A stretch of 64,000 bases of DNA from Engraulis encrasicolus (taxonomy: Eukaryota > Chordata > Actinopteri > Clupeiformes > Engraulidae). The translations under genes and the position numbers were made by a program. Positions 52,832-64,000 of this stretch are shown here, in pieces. The stretch is taken from positions 21,190,841 to 21,254,840 of the forward strand of contig NC_085868.1 in NCBI RefSeq assembly GCF_034702125.1, read 5' to 3'. Within the stretch, counting starts at the first letter, position 1, and each line of letters opens with the position of its first letter. The notes under the pieces were generated by a model, which ran no database searches, was not told where the DNA came from, and saw nothing but the letters and a program-made list of their open reading frames with translations.

Positions 52832-53002
52832 ATGTTTGACACAGGAAGAAACATAAAGATCAAAGTGTGGTGCGTTTCTTTTTATCGCCTGTGTGTGTAT
52901 GTGTGTGTGTGTGTGTGTGTGCGTGTGTGTGCTCGTCTTATTGACACCTGTTTTTCCAGACGTCTCCACCACAGTCCCCTAACAAGCTTAGAGAGCTAGT
53001 AA

Positions 53003-53391
53003 CACACAACACACCCACACACACACACATACACACACACCACACATAGACACACACACATACCCACACACACACAGACACACACCCTGTGTGCAAACAC
53101 AAACCCTGTGTGCACACAGATACGTATTATGCACACATATACCGCAGTGTTATTCAACTCAGCCACAGTAACCCAACAGTGGCAGGTGTCTGTCAAGCGC
53201 CAGAGAAAGGGAAACATCACATAGCACACACACACGCACACACGCACACACGTAAAACCACACACACACACGCACACGCACATGACACACACACACGCAC
53301 ACGCACACGCACACGCACATGACACACACACACGCACACGCACACACAAATACATACAAAACCACACACACACACACACACACATACAAAA

Positions 53392-53432
<41 letters not shown>

Positions 53433-53435
53433 AAA

Positions 53436-53476
<41 letters not shown>

Positions 53477-53527
53477 AGGGAAGGGAGACGTCACATAACT
53501 GACCACACACACACACACACACACACG
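53003..53527. repeat. CA-rich satellite-like block
   Basis: Several CA runs with CACG variants and the recurring cacatacaaaaccacaca motif (53350-53440), that is, a higher-order repeat of CA tracts. Confidence 0.88.
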
Positions 53528-54280
53528 GTGGCAAGGAGGAGGAGGAGGGGAAAGGAGACATCACGTAGGCGAGTGTGCTGTAACATGAGTGATGATGTTT
53601 AATTGAGCAGTGGAAAAGAGGGCTTGTGGAAGACACACGCTACTGGCCCCGGGGTGAGGCAGGGTGGGGTGGGGTCGACTGGGGCAGAAGGCCGGGGTCA
53701 GCGGGTAGAGTTCAGAGGTCACGTCATCTCAGTCGCACGTGCCGAATCAGAGGCCCTGTCACTCTTGTCACCCTGGCCCTGTTGTCCTCATCGCCTCTCG
53801 TCGTGTCTCGCTTCTCGTCTCGTCTCGTCGTGTCTCTTGCCTCCCGTTACCTCTTACCGCATGAATAGACCAGGCGCGATGCGATTCAAGCGACAGAGTG
53901 CAGCAGCAAGCGATACGAGTGATTGAAGAGACTAGAGTATGTCCGTACAGGCAGAAGGCAAAGCATCCAAACATTCCCATTGGCTGTGGTCACTGACCTC
54001 TATACAGTCATTGGCTGTCGCGGCTAGTCGCCGAACCGCGTCATAGAAAGTTGAAAGGATTTCAACTTCAAACTGTCGCTCTCGTTGCGCGAATCGCCTC
54101 TAGTCTCCAGAATCGCTTTTGTCGCACAACTCAATACAAAGTCAATTACTTCCGTCGCTCGCCTCACTCATGTTGCACTTGATCTATTTGTGCGGTTAGG
54201 CCTGTCCCTCCCCCTCCCTCCTCTTCCCTCTCTTGTCGTCTTCTTCTCCTATCGTCTACTCTCTACGGCCATCCCCTCTT

Positions 54281-54286
54281 TTTATT
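54281..54286 (-). terminator. ftcd: Candidate ftcd poly(A) signal (AATAAA)
   Basis: AATAAA on the - strand, about 230 bases past the ftcd stop codon. Confidence 0.5.
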
Positions 54287-54294
54287 CTCTCCGC

Positions 54295-54495
54295 CTCTCA
54301 CCTGTCATCCACCTCTCCTCCCCTCTCCTCCTATCACCAGTCCTCCACCTCTCCTCTCCTCTCCTCTCGCCAGTCCTCCACCTCTCCTGTCCTCCTCCTC
54401 TCCTCTCCTCTCCTCTCCTTTCCTCTCCTCTCCTCTCCTCTCCTCTCCTCTCCTCTTCTCTCCTCTCCTCTCCTCTCCTCTCCTCTCCTCCTATC
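54295..54495. repeat. Polypyrimidine (TCTCC)n tract
   Basis: About 200 bp of tctcc pentamer repeats in the presumed ftcd 3' UTR; purine-rich (ggaga) on the coding strand. Confidence 0.88.
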
Positions 54496-54513
54496 ACCAG
54501 TCCTTCTCCTCCT

Positions 54514-63287
<8,774 letters not shown>

Positions 63288-63394
63288 CTGACAGGACACA
63301 CACACACATACAGTGCAAGAGCAATGAGCAAGGCAGCACACAGACGCGCACACACACATGCACACACACACTTACACACGCACGCGTGGCGTGC

Positions 63395-63401
63395 ACACAC
63401 A

Positions 63402-63452
<51 letters not shown>
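63395..63452. repeat. (CA)n microsatellite
   Basis: CA run just upstream (gene sense) of the ftcd exon at 63287. Confidence 0.93.
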
Positions 63453-63457
<5 letters not shown>

Positions 63458-63476
63458 AACACACGCACACACACAA

Positions 63477-63817
63477 CAGGCCCGTAGCCAGCCTTGTGGT
63501 AGGGGGGGATCTTTTTCCCCCGAAAGTGGACTTCATTTGGCTCCCTATTCCAACGTCCCCAAATACACGAACACACTTCAAATATTTTAATTTAGACATA
63601 TTTTATACATTATGAGTTTGCTGTGAGTCTGTTGCTGTCCTTAATTGTTTGTCTGTTGCTCCCCATTCTTAACATAAATGGAAATGAATTGCTTCAAACG
63701 ACTGCTATCTGACAGTTATTTTCATTGTTGGCCCAGTGTAGGGGAGTTCGAGTGGGGGTGGGGGACGGGAGGGGGGGTTCGAACGAACCCCTCGAACCCC
63801 GCCTGGCTACGAGCCTG
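63477..63817. mobile_element. hAT-like MITE (caggcccgtagcc ends)
   Basis: Ends caggcccgtagccagcc and the inverted ggctacgagcctg; interior gggggggatctttttccccc and gttcgaacgaacccctcgaa. The TSD is obscured by the CA repeat on the left. Confidence 0.72.
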
Positions 63818-64000
63818 CAACAAGCACACATGCACACACACAGATTCATGAAAAGGCAATATGGCCATCTGTGATCCCGAGGTACAGTAATGAAACAAAT
63901 GTAGTGCTTTGAATTGTAGTAGGAGTTTTTAATAAAGATTTACGATACAGTGGTACTGTCATGGCCTCTTTAGTCGCATTTTGGAATTAAGTATCAAATC

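Overview
The window is nuclear DNA of a ray-finned (teleost) fish. It has compact vertebrate genes with GT-AG introns, very many long (GT)n and (CT)n tracts, and a dense set of fish-type DNA transposons and tRNA-derived SINEs. I cannot name the species. All protein calls come from reading conserved motifs by eye; no search was run.

Layout: (1) 4.2-31.3 kb, + strand: a complete coding model of mbd5 (methyl-CpG-binding domain protein 5) in nine coding exons, predicted 1898 aa, with a putative 5' UTR exon before it and a long AT-rich putative 3' UTR to about 37.1 kb. Its introns hold a Tc1/mariner copy, several hAT-type MITEs with target-site duplications (TSDs), LINE and SINE pieces, and a 533-bp TRIM (miniature LTR element) whose LTRs carry a tRNA-like Pol III promoter. 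(2) 41.9-43.7 kb, - strand: myostatin in three exons (370 aa), most like the fish myostatin-2 (mstna) paralogue. (3) 44.3-45.2 kb, + strand, head to head with myostatin: the small membrane A-kinase anchoring protein smAKAP (C2orf88 homologue). (4) 49.5-51.9 kb, - strand: an unrecognised gene for a 248-aa Arg/His/Asp/Gly repeat protein with five RRHS (PKA-type) sites and six RGD triplets. (5) 54.5-63.3 kb, - strand: the last six exons of ftcd (formimidoyltransferase-cyclodeaminase), covering its cyclodeaminase domain; the 5' part lies beyond the window.

The genes do not form one pathway. Mbd5 is a chromatin protein, myostatin a secreted TGF-beta-family brake on muscle growth, smAKAP a membrane tether for type I PKA, and Ftcd a folate/histidine-catabolism enzyme. 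The myostatin-smAKAP head-to-head pair matches the human order on 2q32 as I remember it.

The items most worth a second look are: the TRIM with tRNA-like LTRs; myostatin intron 1, which is stop-free and a multiple of three; (TG)n tracts that run into the 3' splice sites of two mbd5 exons; a 21-bp minisatellite starting at an mbd5 5' splice site; inverted transposon copies flanking mbd5 exon 7; and the Arg/His/Asp/Gly repeat gene.
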